Shown here piece by piece: positions 33,474 to 44,442 of a DNA stretch of 64,000 nt. The notes beneath the pieces are model-generated. The model was not told where the DNA came from, made no database searches, and saw nothing but the letters and a program-made list of their open reading frames with translations. Source of the DNA: Aquarana catesbeiana (Eukaryota > Chordata > Amphibia > Anura > Ranidae). Location of the stretch: assembly GCF_042186555.1 (NCBI RefSeq), contig NC_133325.1, positions 672,627,640 through 672,691,639 of the forward strand, read 5' to 3'. The position numbers and the translations under genes are program-made. Positions within the stretch are counted from its first letter, which is position 1; the number at the start of each line of letters is the position of its first letter.

Positions 33474-33779
33474 TTAAAATACCTACCCACTGCATTGGTC
33501 ATTACATCTCTGAGGCCAAATGACGTAAAGCTCGCTACAGATATGTTTTTAGCATTTATGCACACCATGTCCTTGTGATTCTATTTGTTTATTTTTTACA
33601 ACTTCTGTGTATTAATAAAAAATACTTTTTTTAAACAAATTTTGAATATACTGTGTTCTTCCTGGCACCGTCATAATCCCTGTATTCCCTTTCTTCCGGT
33701 TTGATTTTCAAATTTTGGGATGAGGTGCTGTATTACATTGAGGGCCGCCCAGCCACATAGTAAAAACTAATAGGTAATT

Positions 33780-34476
33780 ATTAGGTAATTTATTAGGTAA
33801 TATATGGGGGTACCCTGATGCTATAAAAGGCTGACGGTGAAACTAACCAACTAACTAGCATCACCCGGGACACTAAAACGGCGATCAGAAAATAGATCTG
33901 TACAATATACTACTGACACTGGTGACAGGGGGTGAAAGGGTTAACTGGGGGGTGATCAAGGGGTTAAACCTTTATTAGGGGGTTAATGGGGGTACCCTTG
34001 ACCTTCCTGGGCCTACTACTACTAACCTCCCTAACACTAGTGTCACAAGTGACACCAGTACAGTGATCAGTGAAATATCTGAAAACTGCACTTGGTGACA
34101 CAGTGACAGGGAGTGAAGAGGTTTTAAGGGGGGGTGGGGCGATCAGGTGGTGACAAGTGTACCTACATGTACTGGTGTTAGTGTAGTGTTGGTGCAACTC
34201 ACTTTTAGATGTCCTCTCTCCTCTCACTGGAACCAAAAGGGCTCCACGAGAGGAGGTGACATCACTTCCTCTGCCTGTGTTTACATTACCCAGGCAGAGG
34301 AGGCTTTTTATTCTCCAGAACCGATCAGCAGGTTCAGGCTAGAAATGTTTGGCCTGGACCTGTAGACTGATCGGTTCTGTAACGGATCCGATCGCCCCAG
34401 GCATGGCTGGGGCGCGCGCCCCCTACCTGCGGGTACTTTTGCCACAGTAAATGTACGTGAGCTGGTCAGCAAGTGG
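33780..34476. other. piggyBac right-end non-coding region
   Basis: Matches the end of copy 2 (39250-39997) in order, including GGGGTTAAACCTTTATTAGG and the terminal inverted repeat. No gene. Confidence 0.65.
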
Positions 34477-35050
34477 GTAATAAGCCTGTTGCTGATGTTT
34501 CCAAACACACTCAGACCTTGAGACCTTGAGCATGTTTCTTGAGGTGAAAATTGATATTGCAATTGTCTGAAAGAAACTAGTTGTGGCTCATGCTTAATGA
34601 AAAGCTGGTCAGCATTCTGAAAGATCATTTCTCGAGGTTTGACCGTTTGACCGGGTTTGGGATTCTTGGATGAGATACCTTCAGCTTCCTGCTGACTGAA
34701 GCTAGCTAGCTAGCAGGCGTAGTGGGCCTTCAGACGGGCTCTACATCTTTTCTTTTTCTTTTCTATTCTCCTCTCTCTTTTTTGATTCTATCTGGATATT
34801 TTTATAGTGCTATTATCTAGTGCTTTTTTGTGTACCTGCAACCTTCGTCTGCTGGCTGGCTGGTGGGTTGTGGAGATGCTGAAATTACATTTATTTTGTT
34901 AACCCCTTTTGTAGGTTTGTTGTATGCTTTGACGGAGTTATTTCTCGCTACATTGGAATGTTATTTCCCCCTTTTGACCTCTATTATGTGTCTATACTGT
35001 CTTGGTGTAACACATTGATTCCTTATTTTATTTCATCTGATTTTTAATAT
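34477..35050. other. No gene seen between the two piggyBac elements
   Basis: Frames of 60-106 codons show no domain. A GCTAGCTAGCTAGCAGGC microsatellite-like run lies near 34702-34719. Confidence 0.4.
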
Positions 35051-35062
35051 ACAGTGCCTTAA
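35051..35062 (+). mobile_element. Outer tip of a Tc1 terminal repeat, split by piggyBac
   Basis: ACAGTGCCTTAA matches the outermost bases of the Tc1 terminal repeat, compare the complement of the right end of the element at 5458-6884. The rest of that repeat resumes at 39998-40020 beyond the piggyBac insertion. Confidence 0.8.
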
Positions 35063-37893
35063 CCACTTCAGCCCTGGAAGGATTTACCCCCTTCCTGACC
35101 AGAGCACTTTTTACAATTTGGCACTGCGTCGCTTTAACTGCTAATTGCGTGGTCATGCAATGCTGTACCCAAACGAAATTTGTGTCCTTTACTTCCCACA
35201 AATAGAGCTTTCTTTTGATGGTATTTGATCACCTCTGCCATTTTTATTTTTTGCGCTATAAACGGAAAAAGACCAAAAATTTTGAAAAGAAATTATATTT
35301 TCTACTTTTTGTTATAAAAAAATCCAATGAACTCAATTTTAGTCATACATTTAGGCCAAAATGTATTCGGCCACATGTCTTTGGTAAAAAAAATGTCAAT
35401 AAGCGTATATTTATTGGTTTGCGCAAAAGTTATAGCGTCTACAAGCTAGGGTACATTTTCTGGAATTTACACATCTTTTAGTTTATGACTGCCTATGTCA
35501 TTTCTTGAGGTGCTAAAATGGCAGGGCAGTACAAAACCCCCCCAAATGACCCCATTTTGGAAAGTAGACACCCCAAGGAAATTGCTGAGAGGCATGTTGA
35601 GCCCATTGATTATTAATTTTTTTTGTCCCAAGTGATTGAATAATGACAAAAAAAATACAAAAAGTTGTCACTAAATGATATATTGCTCACACAGGCCATG
35701 GGCATATGTGGAATTGCACCCCAAAATACATTAAGCTGCTTCTCCTGAGTACAGGGATACCACATGTGTGGGACTTTTTGGGAGCCTAGCCGCGTATGGG
35801 GCCCCGAAAACCAATCACCGCCTTCAGGATTTCTAAGGGCGTAAATTTTTGATTTCACTCCTCACTACCTATCACAGTTTCGGAGGCCATGGAATGCGCA
35901 GGCGGCACAACACCCCCCCCCCCCAAATGACCCCATTTTGGAAACTAGACACCCCAAGCTATTTTCTGAGAGGCATGGTGAGTATTTTGCAGCTCTCATT
36001 TGTTTTTGAAAATGAAGACAAGAAAAAACATTTTTTTTTTTCTTTTTTCAATTTTCAAAAATTTGTGACAAAAAGTGAGGTCTGCAAAATACTCACTATA
36101 CCTCTCAGCAAATAGCTTGGGGTGTCTACTTTCCAAAATATAGTCATTTGGGGGGGTTTTGTGCCACCTGGGCATTCCATGGCCTCCGAAACCGTGATAG
36201 GCAGTGAAGAGTATAATCAAAAATTTACGCCCTTAGAAAGCCTGAAGGCAGTGCTTGGTTTTTGGGGTCCCGTACGCGGCTAGGCTCCCAAAAAGTCTCA
36301 CACATGTGGTATCCCTGTACTCAGGAGAAGCAACAGAATGTATTTTGGGGTGTAATTTCACATATCCCCATGGCATGTTTGAGCAATATATCATTTAGTG
36401 ACAACTTTGTGCAAAAAAAAAAAAAATTTGTCTCTTTCCCGCAACTTGTGTCACAATATAAAATATTCCATGGACTTGACATGCCTCTCAGCAAATAGCT
36501 TGGGGTGTCTACTTTCCAAAATGGGGTCATTTGGGGGGGGTTTTGAACTGTCCTGGCATTTTATGCACAACATTTAGAAGCTTATGTCACACATCACCCA
36601 CTCTTCTAACCACTTGAAGACAAAGCCCTTTCTGACACTTTTTGTTTACATGAAAAAATTTTTTTTTTTTTTTGAACCCCCAAACATCATATATTTTTTT
36701 AAAGCAAATGTCCTACAGATTAAAATGGTGGGTGTTTTAATTTTTTTTTTCACACAGTATTTGCGCAGCGATTTTTCAAACGCATTTTTTGGGGAAAAAA
36801 CATACTTCTTTAAATTTGGATACCAAACATGACATGCTTTAAAATTGCGCACAAACGTGCAGTGGCAACAAAATAAATACATTTTTAAAAGCCTTTAAAA
36901 GCCTTTACAGGTTACCACTTTAGATTTACAGAGGAGGTCTACTGCTAAAATTACTGCCCTCTATCTGACATTCGCGGTGATACCTCACATGCATGGTGCA
37001 ATTGCTGTTTACATTTGACGCCAGACCAACGCTTGCATTCGCCTTAGCGCGAGAGCAGGGAGGGACAGGGGTGCTTTTTTTTTTTTTTCTTATTTTTAAA
37101 CTGTTCCTTTCATTTTTTTTTAATCATTTTTATTGTTAATATGTAAATATCCCCTATGATAGCAATAGGTAGTGACAGGTACTCTTTTTTGAAAAAATTG
37201 GGGTCTATTAGACCCTAGATCTCTCCTCTGCCCTCAAAGCATCTGACCACACCAAGATCGGTGTGATAAAATGCTTTCCAATTTCCCAATGGCGCTGTTT
37301 ACATCCGGCAAAATCTAAGTCATGAAATGCTCGTAGCTTCCGGTTTCTTAGGCCATAGAGTTGTTTGGAGCCACTCTGGTCTCTGATCAGCTCTATGGTC
37401 AGCTGGCTGAATCACCGGCTGCATTCTCAGGTTCCCTGTTGAGACAGGAGAGCCAGAGAAAAACACGGAAGACGGTGGGGGGGGGGGCATTCCCTCCCAC
37501 TGCTTGTAAAAGCAGTCTAGAGGCTAATTAGCTGCTAGGATTGCTTTTACATGAAAGCCGACCCCTGGCTGAAAAGAATGATACCAAGATGATACCTAAA
37601 CCTGCAGGCATTATTCTGGTATAACCACTCAAAGTCGTGAATGGCGTACGTGAACACAAAATAATTGTTAGCAATAAAACACAGTAAACGGTAAAAAATT
37701 GCATACCTGAAAAGCAAACATGATAAAACATAATAACAATAAAACATTGCAGAATAGAATACAGTAAAAAAGAGCAGAACAATAGAAAGAGAATAGAGAG
37801 AGAGAGAACAATAAAACGACAACTATTCTTTAAAATTTTATATATTTTTTTGTTTTTTTTTGTTTTTTACACTTTTTTTTGTAACTAACTTTT

Positions 37894-38170
37894 CTAACTG
37901 TAACTGGTTCCAGGTTCGGGTCTCTCAAAATGCGATGGCATCTTGGGAGACCCTGTGAAAGTGTGCCTAGTCTGTGCAATGCTGTACCTTACGTTAATAC
38001 TCAACAAGTGTATGGTAGCATTCAAAACATTCACCAATGCAAAGACCAGGATTATCAGGACAGGAGGGACAATAATAGCGGGTGTCAGGCCTATATCCGC
38101 ACTTGCTGCAGACACGACATCTTTTTTGGGGGGGTTCGTTGGGTAGGGGTACTCAGGAGGACATAAAGAA
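37894..38170 (-). pseudogene. piggyBac transposase C-terminal zinc domain remnant
   Basis: The minus-strand text CSKCGYRPDTRYYCPSCPDNPGL (38105-38040) matches the cysteine-rich C-terminus seen at 30880-30820 in copy 1. This domain binds the element ends in piggyBac transposases. The catalytic region that should precede it is missing: sequence upstream at 38190 corresponds to copy 1 at about 32150, a deletion of about 1.2 kb. Confidence 0.75.
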
Positions 38171-38441
38171 AATGCCTCTCATGCAGCTGACTGCATTTGG
38201 TTGGGGATTCGAATGGGGGAAGTACGGGCGCTGCAGAAGTGGTGGGTTCCCAATTAGGATTGGCGAATGCAGAAGGAAGGGCATTATGGGCACGACAGGC
38301 CTGTGTTTGTCTTCTTCTTGGTGGCAGCTGGACACTACTTGTGCTTGCCACCTCACCAGCTTGAACTGCACTTATGGGACTCGCCACGTCACCAAGTGTT
38401 ACTGCAGTGCTGGTTTGACTATGACCGGGGTGTACTAGGCC

Positions 38442-39163
38442 GCTGGTGCTTGCCAGTTCACCAAAACGCTACCAAAAAAACTGTTAGGGATCGCAGGGAT
38501 CAGGCCTGACTCTGCGAACGCTGCAGTTATATGTTTAGTGTTTTGTAAGTGACAGTGATTGATCGATACTGCACTTGGGTGGGCTGGGCTGGGCCGGGCC
38601 GGGCGGAGGGGCAAAACGCAGGTGCTAGCAGGTATCTGGGCTGATCCCGCTAACACTGCGTTTTTGGGAACCCTAAACTGCTGGGGACGCTAGTATAGAT
38701 CTGATCGGATCAGATATTGATCAGTTCAGATACTATACCACTAAGGGAGGTGTACGGTGCGTGCGTGGGTGTTAGCGGTACTGGCACTAACCTGACGCTG
38801 CCTGGGGCTGGTGCTTGCCAGTTCACCAAAATGCTACCAAAAAAACTGTTAGCGATCGCAGGGATCAGGCCTGACTCTGCGAACGCTGCAGTTATGTGTT
38901 TAGTGTTTTGTAAGTGACAGTGATCGATCGATACTGCACTTGGGTGGGCTGGGCCGGGCGGAGGGGAAAAACGCAGGTGCTAGCAGGTATCTGGGCTAAT
39001 TCCGCTAACACTGCGTTTTTGGGAACCCTAAACTGCTGGGGCGCTAGTATAGATCTGACCGGATCAGATATTGATCCGTTCAGATACTATACCACTAAGG
39101 GAGGCGTATGCTGCGTGCGTGGGTGTTAGCGGTACTGGCGCTAACCTGACGCTGCCTGGGGCA
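38442..39163. repeat. Tandem duplication of a 365-bp unit
   Basis: Copy 1 is 38442-38806 and copy 2 38807-39163, both starting GCTGGTGCTTGCCAGTTCAC. Each contains the GGGCTGGGC(C) run and TCAGATATTGATC. piggyBac copy 1 has a single equivalent (about 32280-32630), so the duplication arose in this copy. Confidence 0.85.
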
Positions 39164-39616
39164 ACGCATATCACCGCCGGGCGATCAGGGGGCTAAACCT
39201 TTATTAGATAATAAACGGCGGGTGACCTGACACTATAAAAAATAAACGAACTAACCAGCGTCACCCGTAACGGTTATACGGTGATCAGTGGTGAAAGGGT
39301 TAACTATGGGGCAATCAAGGGGTTAAAACCTTTTTTAGGTAGTATATGGGGGTCCCTGACGCTATAAAACACTGACGGCGAACCTAAATATTTACCTCCC
39401 TAACTAGCGTCACCAGTGACACTAATACAGCGATCAGAAAAATGATCGCTTAGCGACACTGGCGACGGGGGGTGATCAAGGGCTTTATTAGGGGGTAAGG
39501 GGGGTATCCTAGACCTAAAGGGGGCGACCACTAACTGCCCTACCACACTAACTGTCACAAACTGACACCAATGCAGTAATCAGAAAAAAAAAAAAAACCT
39601 GCTTGGTGTCAGTGTG

Positions 39617-39672
39617 ACGGGGGGGGGGGGGGGGAGGGGTGATTGGGGGGTGATCGGGGGGGGGATCGGGGG
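39617..39672 (+). repeat. G-rich tract with quadruplex potential
   Basis: A G run of about 18 is followed by further runs of four to nine G separated by AT-containing spacers. The arrangement meets the four-run rule for G-quadruplex folding. Confidence 0.7.
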
Positions 39673-40001
39673 TGTATTGTGTGCCTGGCATGTTCTACTG
39701 TGTGTGTGTTGTGCACTCACATTGCAGTCTTCTCTCCTCGGCGCCGTAACGGAAAATACAGAGCCAAGGAGAGATGACATCATTTCCTCTGCCTCTGTGT
39801 ACTACACAGAGGCAGGGGAATGATCTGATTGGCTGGGAGCGATCGCGAATGGATGGCCTCCCCCTCATCTCTGAACACTCCCAGTCAGAAGCCGACCGCC
39901 TCGGGCACCGCGGGAGGCAGATCACGTACAGGTACGTGATTCTGCCTGCCCGTGCCATTCTGCCAATGTATATCGTCGTGAGGCGGTCGGCAACTGGTTA
40001 A

Positions 40002-40931
40002 AAAAGTATTCACACCCTTGAAATTTTCCACATTTTGTCATGTTACAACCAAAAACGTCAATGTATTTTTTTAGGATTTCATGTGATAGGCCAACACAAA
40101 GTGGCACATAATTGTGAATGGGAAGGAAAATGATAAATGGTTTTCAAAATATCTTACAAATAAATATCTGAAAAGTGCGGCGTGCATTTGTATTCAGCCA
40201 CCTTTACTCTGATACCCTTAACTAAAGTCTAGTGGAACCAATTGCCTTCAGAAGTCACCTAATTAGTAAATAAAGTCCACCTGTGTGCAATCTCAGTATA
40301 AATACAGCTGTTCTTTGAAGCCCTTGGAGGTTTGTTAGAGAACCTTGGTGAACATATAGCATCATGAAGGTCAAGGAACACACCAGACAAGTCAGGGATA
40401 CATTTGTGGAGAAGTTTAAAGCAGGGTTAGGTTATAAAAAAATATTCCAAGCTTTGGACATCTCGCGGAGCACTGTTCAATCCATCATCCGAAAATGGAA
40501 AGAGTATGGCACAACTGCAAACCTACCAAGACATGGCTGTCCTCCTAAAATGACAGACCGAGCAAAGATAGTATTAATCGGAGAAGCAGCCAAGAGGCCC
40601 AGGGTAACTAAGTCTGGAGGAGCCGCAGAGATCCACAGTTCAGGTGAGAGAATCTGTCCACAGGCCAACTATTGGTCGTGCACTAAACAAATCTGGCCTC
40701 CATGGCAGAGTGGCAAGAAGAAAGCCATTGTTGAAAGAACGCCATAAGAAGTCCCATTTGCAGTTTGCGAGAAGCCATGTGGGCGGCACAACAAACATGT
40801 GGAAGAAGGTGCTCTGGTCAGATGAGACCAAAATGTTACTTTTTGACCTAAAAGCAAAAGGCTATGTGTGGCAGAAAACTAACACTGCACATCACCCTTA
40901 ACACACCATCCCCACCGAGAAACATGGCGGG
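40002..40931 (+). mobile_element. Tc1/mariner transposon, 3'-truncated
   Basis: Continues the terminal repeat cut by piggyBac (AAAAGTATTCACACCCTTG; TTTTGTCATGTTACAACC) and runs through the transposase start. It stops near 40931 (CACCGAGAAACATGG), about two thirds through the gene. The missing 3' part is replaced by unrelated sequence. Confidence 0.8.
40364..40931 (+). pseudogene. Tc1-type transposase, truncated
   Basis: ATG 40364 starts MKVKEHTRQVRDTFVEKF. A paired-like helix-turn-helix (YKKIFQALDISRSTVQSIIRKW) and GCPPKMTDRA linker follow. A frameshift near 40640 moves the text to the frame 40644-40901: second DNA-binding region, then MWKKVLWSDETKMLLFDLKAKGYVWQ with the first catalytic Asp. 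The second Asp and the final acidic residue are lost by truncation. It is a close relative of the copy at 5458-6884 in the opposite orientation. Confidence 0.85.
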
Positions 40932-41300
40932 ATGTTACCGGCCTGAACAGCTACTTGATCCGATTCACTCTCATGTCATCTATCAACATATACACCTAAG
41001 AACATCAACTTTTGAGCCACCTTCAGGATTTGCCTCTCGGCCTCAGTGCAGCCTCAAGCATTTAGTTTATGCCCATAATTCTTGGGCTTTTCTTTTCTTC
41101 TTTTTGAAGAGAACAACATATATATACTCTTGGTGGAGCAAAAAAACCCACTTCTACCTGCTTACATCATCTCCAACACATAGATGTTTGTTCATATTGG
41201 AATCAACAGCATACTGGGCAGACAGACTTTGTCACTGTCGCTGTTTTTAATCACAAATTTTATGGAATGTCAAGTCAGCCAATACAGTGTTTAATAACTA
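40932..41300. other. No gene seen; upstream part of a ribozyme-bearing repeat
   Basis: No frame with a recognisable domain. It probably belongs with the hammerhead-like motif at 41316-41360 as one repeat unit, but no boundaries are visible. Confidence 0.35.
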
Positions 41301-41315
41301 TTTAAAGCGTACACT

Positions 41316-41360
41316 ACCCCTGAGGAAGGAGTTTAATTGACTCTGAAACGCATCGGATGA
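41316..41360 (+). ncRNA. Hammerhead ribozyme-like motif D
   Basis: CTGAGGA (41320-41326), stem II GAGT/ACTC, GAAA (41345-41348), CGCATC where intact copies read CGCGTC or CATGTC. Stem I pairs CC with GG then has a mismatch. The stem III change looks like CpG decay. AATAAA follows at 41467-41472. Confidence 0.5.
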
Positions 41361-41606
41361 AAAAGTACTGCTTCAAAACTCTGTATATACACGATTGTAA
41401 TACTGATGGATTTACAACCCTAACAATAGATGTTACAGTTGTTGCCATATTTTATTATGTTAATTCAATAAATTATATTTGTACAAAGCCAAAAAAAAAT
41501 GACATTTCCCCTGCAAGCTGCCTTTATTTTGCTCAGCAACAGCTGGGGAGCCAGTGTGTATGATGAGGTCTGGTGCACTGGTGTCACTTTGACTTTGGAT
41601 AGAAGA

Positions 41607-41870
41607 TGCGTAAAAATTGGTCTTTGGGTGTCGGTGGCGCCTTCCCACCGTAACACTATAAAGGTACTCTTGATGAAAGCAAGAATTGGCCTTGCTGTAA
41701 AAAATTGCAATAATATGCACCTGCCAAACACGTGCAGAAAAATTACTCTTTGGGTGTCGGGGGTGCCTTCCCACCGTAACCCTATAGAGGTGATCTTGAT
41801 GAAGGCAAAAAAAATTGCAATGATATGCACCTGTCAAACAGGTGCTGAAAAATTGGTCTTTGTGTGTTAA
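41607..41870. repeat. Tandem repeat, about 2.5 units of 107-127 bp
   Basis: Units begin AAAAATTGGTCTTTGGGTGTCGG (41614), its AAAAATTACTCTTTGGG variant (41738) and AAAAATTGGTCTTTGTGTG (41846). Each carries CCTTCCCACCGTAAC and ATATGCACCTG. They may be subterminal repeats of the adjacent hAT element, but no element end is visible. Confidence 0.7.
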
Positions 41871-41989
41871 TTGTGCCCATGAAACCTATACCAAAAACAT
41901 TCTTCCAGATGAAATGATTGAACACCCTCAAAGCTGGGCAGCCTCGAAGTCCTTCAGAGATTCCACATCCCAAAAAGACTTAATCAGTG

Positions 41990-43545
41990 ACATCGGCATC
42001 AGGGGCTTCATAGCTGGTAATCCAGGACTGATTCATTTTTGTAAAAGTCAAACAGTCCACGGAATCTGTGGACAAATGCGTTCTATGATCAGTAACAAAA
42101 CCTCCTGCAGCACTGAATGCCTGTTCTGAAAGCACGCTGGATGCAGGGCAGCCCAACAACTCAATAGCATACTGGGAAAGTTTTGGTCAGTGGTCTATTC
42201 TCATGACCCAGTAAGTCAGTGGATCGTCAGCTGGAAAGCTCTCCATCTCTGTTTTGGCCCCGAGGTAATCGTCCACCATGTGATGCAGACACTGCCGATG
42301 GGATGTGGGAGCTGACAGCCCTGGGTGGCGAGGACTAAAAAAACTAAAAGACTAAAAAAATTCCGAAATGCCTCACTTAGGCAGACGCCTTTTCCAACGC
42401 TCCTCTCTTGACCAACAGAAGACTCAAAACTATGTTTTCCATGACACTGTAACCTACTGGAGTCAGGAAAAACGTTCAATAAAATCCTCTTTAACATGTC
42501 CTTCAACTTATAATGGTGGTCAAGGAGGGTTGGCAACCATTAATCATCCTTCTCCTTTATGCCACATATTCTTGGGTCCTTAGGCTTTGAAGGATGAGGT
42601 TGCCCATGCGCCTCAAATTTGCAGAGGTTTGAGAAGCAGACTCCTCTGGGTCACTTCCTCCTCCCAGCCACGTACTACTCCCAAGGGTCCTGGGGTTGGA
42701 AAGCCATCGCTTACAGATTGATGCATGTCTTCCTCTTCCTCGAAGCCTATGAAAGTGCCAGAATCCTCCTCCTCATCCTCCTTCCCTCACTCCTCCTGTG
42801 TGTTCTGTGACATAGGAATGATGGTGTCTGGATAAAGTGGGCCAGGAGAGCCATGCAGAGTCTGCTCCAGCAGGAACACAACAAGGATTGTGTCACTGAT
42901 GCATGCACTGTCACAGCTCACCATCCTTGTCACCTCCTCAAATGGTGACAATACAGCGCATGCATCCTTAATGATCAGCCATTGGCGTGGGGAAAAAAAG
43001 CCGAGGCGGCCTGAGCCTGTCGTCATGCCGTACTGACACAGGTACTCGTTGATGGCCATCTGCTGCATGTATAGCCACTGCAGCATTCCCAAAGTTGAGT
43101 TCCACCTGGTGGGCATGTCACAAATCAGGCAGTTTACGGGCAGGTGGAATTCCCGCTGAATTTCAGCCAACCAAGCACTGGCTGTGTATGACCGCCTGAA
43201 ATGGCTACAGACTCTTCTGGCCTGCTTTAGCACATCTTGTCACCCTGGGTACATACTTAGGATACGCTGCACCACCAAATTGAGGACATGTGCCAGGCAT
43301 GGCACATGTGTCAACTTTCCCTGTCTAAGGGCGGACAGGAGGTTTGAGCCATTATCGGACACCACCATTCCTGGCTCCAGCTGGCATGGTGTGAACCACC
43401 TCTGGGCCTGTCCCTGCAGAGCTGCAAGAATCTCTGCTCCATTGTGGTTCCTGTCCCCTAAACACACCAGCTGAAGCACTGCATAGCACCTTTTAGCCTG
43501 ACTCTGGGAATAGCCCTTTGAACGCTTAGGGGGTACCTGATGTTC
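41990..43545 (-). pseudogene. hAT transposase pseudogene (Ac-like/ZBED-type)
   Basis: On the minus strand the 43479-43240 frame has VVSDNGSNLLSAL and THVPCLAHVLNLVVQ. These are the RNase H-fold Asp segment and C-x-x-H motif of hAT enzymes. The 43233-42787 frame continues with CDMPTRWNSTLGMLQW. Near 42230-42010 the C-terminal dimerisation domain follows (YWVMRIDH, LLGCPASSVLSEQAFSAAGG, LTFTKMNQSW). Several frameshifts and stops lie between. The N-terminal BED zinc finger is missing: coding text stops near 43545, where retroviral LTR-like sequence begins. hAT enzymes cut and paste with 8-bp duplications. Confidence 0.85.
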
Positions 43546-43552
43546 ATAGGTG

Positions 43553-44353
43553 TGTTGCGTTTGTTACAATATGATTTTTTTTATTAATCAGACTTACGAT
43601 ACATGGGACATAACATTACACAATAGTGGTTGGTCATAGAGATATTGTCAGTTTTTGGCTTGAGTAGATTTCTCAAACAAATGCTGTTTTATACAATGGG
43701 GGTAAATATCATTGTTGTATTCAACTGACAGTTGAATTAACAGGCTTTTGTCTTTATAGCTACAGTAAACAAGTAAGAAATGTACTTGTCTGAGGTTCTT
43801 TCAGCTCTCAAACTGAAAGAATGACTGTTAGATTACTGTCAGGTGTTGGCTTGATTAGACAATGTACGTAGATATCATTTTTGTATTCAATTGACAGTTT
43901 GCAACAGTCCATTGTTTCTACAGCTACAGTAAACAGGTATGTTTTTTGTTGTTTGGTAATTATGGTAAACAGCCTGACACATAAAAGGGGTGAGTAGGGA
44001 CACACAGACACACACACCATCATGCTTTGAAGATCAGAAGCCACCACTCATGATACAAGAACACTGCCTGGTGTCCAAGAAGCATCGTTGCCAATGAAGT
44101 TCACGAACATACAGTAACAGAAGATTAATAACTTTTAAGTGTATTTGTACTGATATAGACTATAGGCTGCTCATTTGATAGGCATTTTGCTTGTTATAGC
44201 GATCTATCAGTCTTGTATTGTATTCCTAAGAGTGTAATAGTTTTGTATGTACAGCATCTTTGTATAGTAAAAGCACAATTTACACACAGCAGAAATCTCA
44301 GCTTCCTTGCTTATACCACAGAGTAACCTTGCTAGATAGACGCAAGCAAAACA
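43553..44353 (+). repeat. 5' LTR of the endogenous retrovirus
   Basis: The end at CA 44353 is fixed by the primer site two bases later. The start (near 43553) is a guess. U3 contains a diverged direct repeat (about 43655-43770 and 43839-43942, each ending CTACAGTAAACA), a common enhancer layout. A TATA-like CATAAAAGGG is at 43980-43989. Confidence 0.65.
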
Positions 44354-44355
44354 TT

Positions 44356-44374
44356 TGGGGGCTCGTGCCGCGAT
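44356..44374 (+). promoter_or_regulatory. tRNA-Pro-like primer-binding site
   Basis: TGGGGGCTCGTGCCGCGAT. The first 11 bases match the tRNA-Pro-complementary site TGGGGGCTCGT exactly, the remainder imperfectly. It lies two bases after the LTR end, as expected. Confidence 0.75.
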
Positions 44375-44442
44375 CTGTGCTATAATTCAACTGAAGCAGA
44401 CCTGTTTTTCTGTAGTGTGTTGTGTAACTTGTGCTAGGTAAA

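Larger units (their letters stand above)
32772..33765. mobile_element. 994-bp fold-back element with two hammerhead-like motifs
   Basis: A 14-bp duplication ACTAATAGGTAATT flanks it (32758-32771, 33766-33779). The left arm 32772-33083 and right arm about 33390-33703 are inverted copies around a 300-bp spacer. A 62-nt unpaired tail (33704-33765) follows the right arm. Each arm carries a hammerhead-like motif and an AATAAA, both pointing outward. There is no coding region. Inverted terminal repeats with ribozymes and long target duplications recall Penelope-like elements. Confidence 0.8.
27035..34476 (-). mobile_element. Large piggyBac element, copy 1 (left-truncated)
   Basis: The right end GAGCTGGTCAGCAAGTGGG (to 34476) is the inverted form of the piggyBac-type end CCGCTTGCTGACCAGC seen at 28376. 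The following TAAT is a probable decayed TTAA. The left side begins abruptly at about 27035, where sequence shared with copy 2 (about 35947 onward) starts. It carries a broken transposase on the minus strand, a small MITE (27679-28087), a piggyBac MITE (28376-29082) and a fold-back element (32772-33765). Confidence 0.75.
35063..39997 (-). mobile_element. Large piggyBac element, copy 2 (internal deletion)
   Basis: TTAA flanks it at 35059-35062 and 39998-40001. The ends are CCACTTCAGCCCTGGAAGG and, inverted, CCAGTTGCCGACCGCC. It shares long blocks with copy 1: 35947-36550 with 27035-27560, 36600-37640 with 28110-29900, 37640-38170 with 30430-30930, and 38190-39997 with 32150-34476. The transposase core is deleted, leaving only the C-terminal cysteine-rich part. 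It is therefore a 4.9-kb non-autonomous derivative. Confidence 0.85.
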
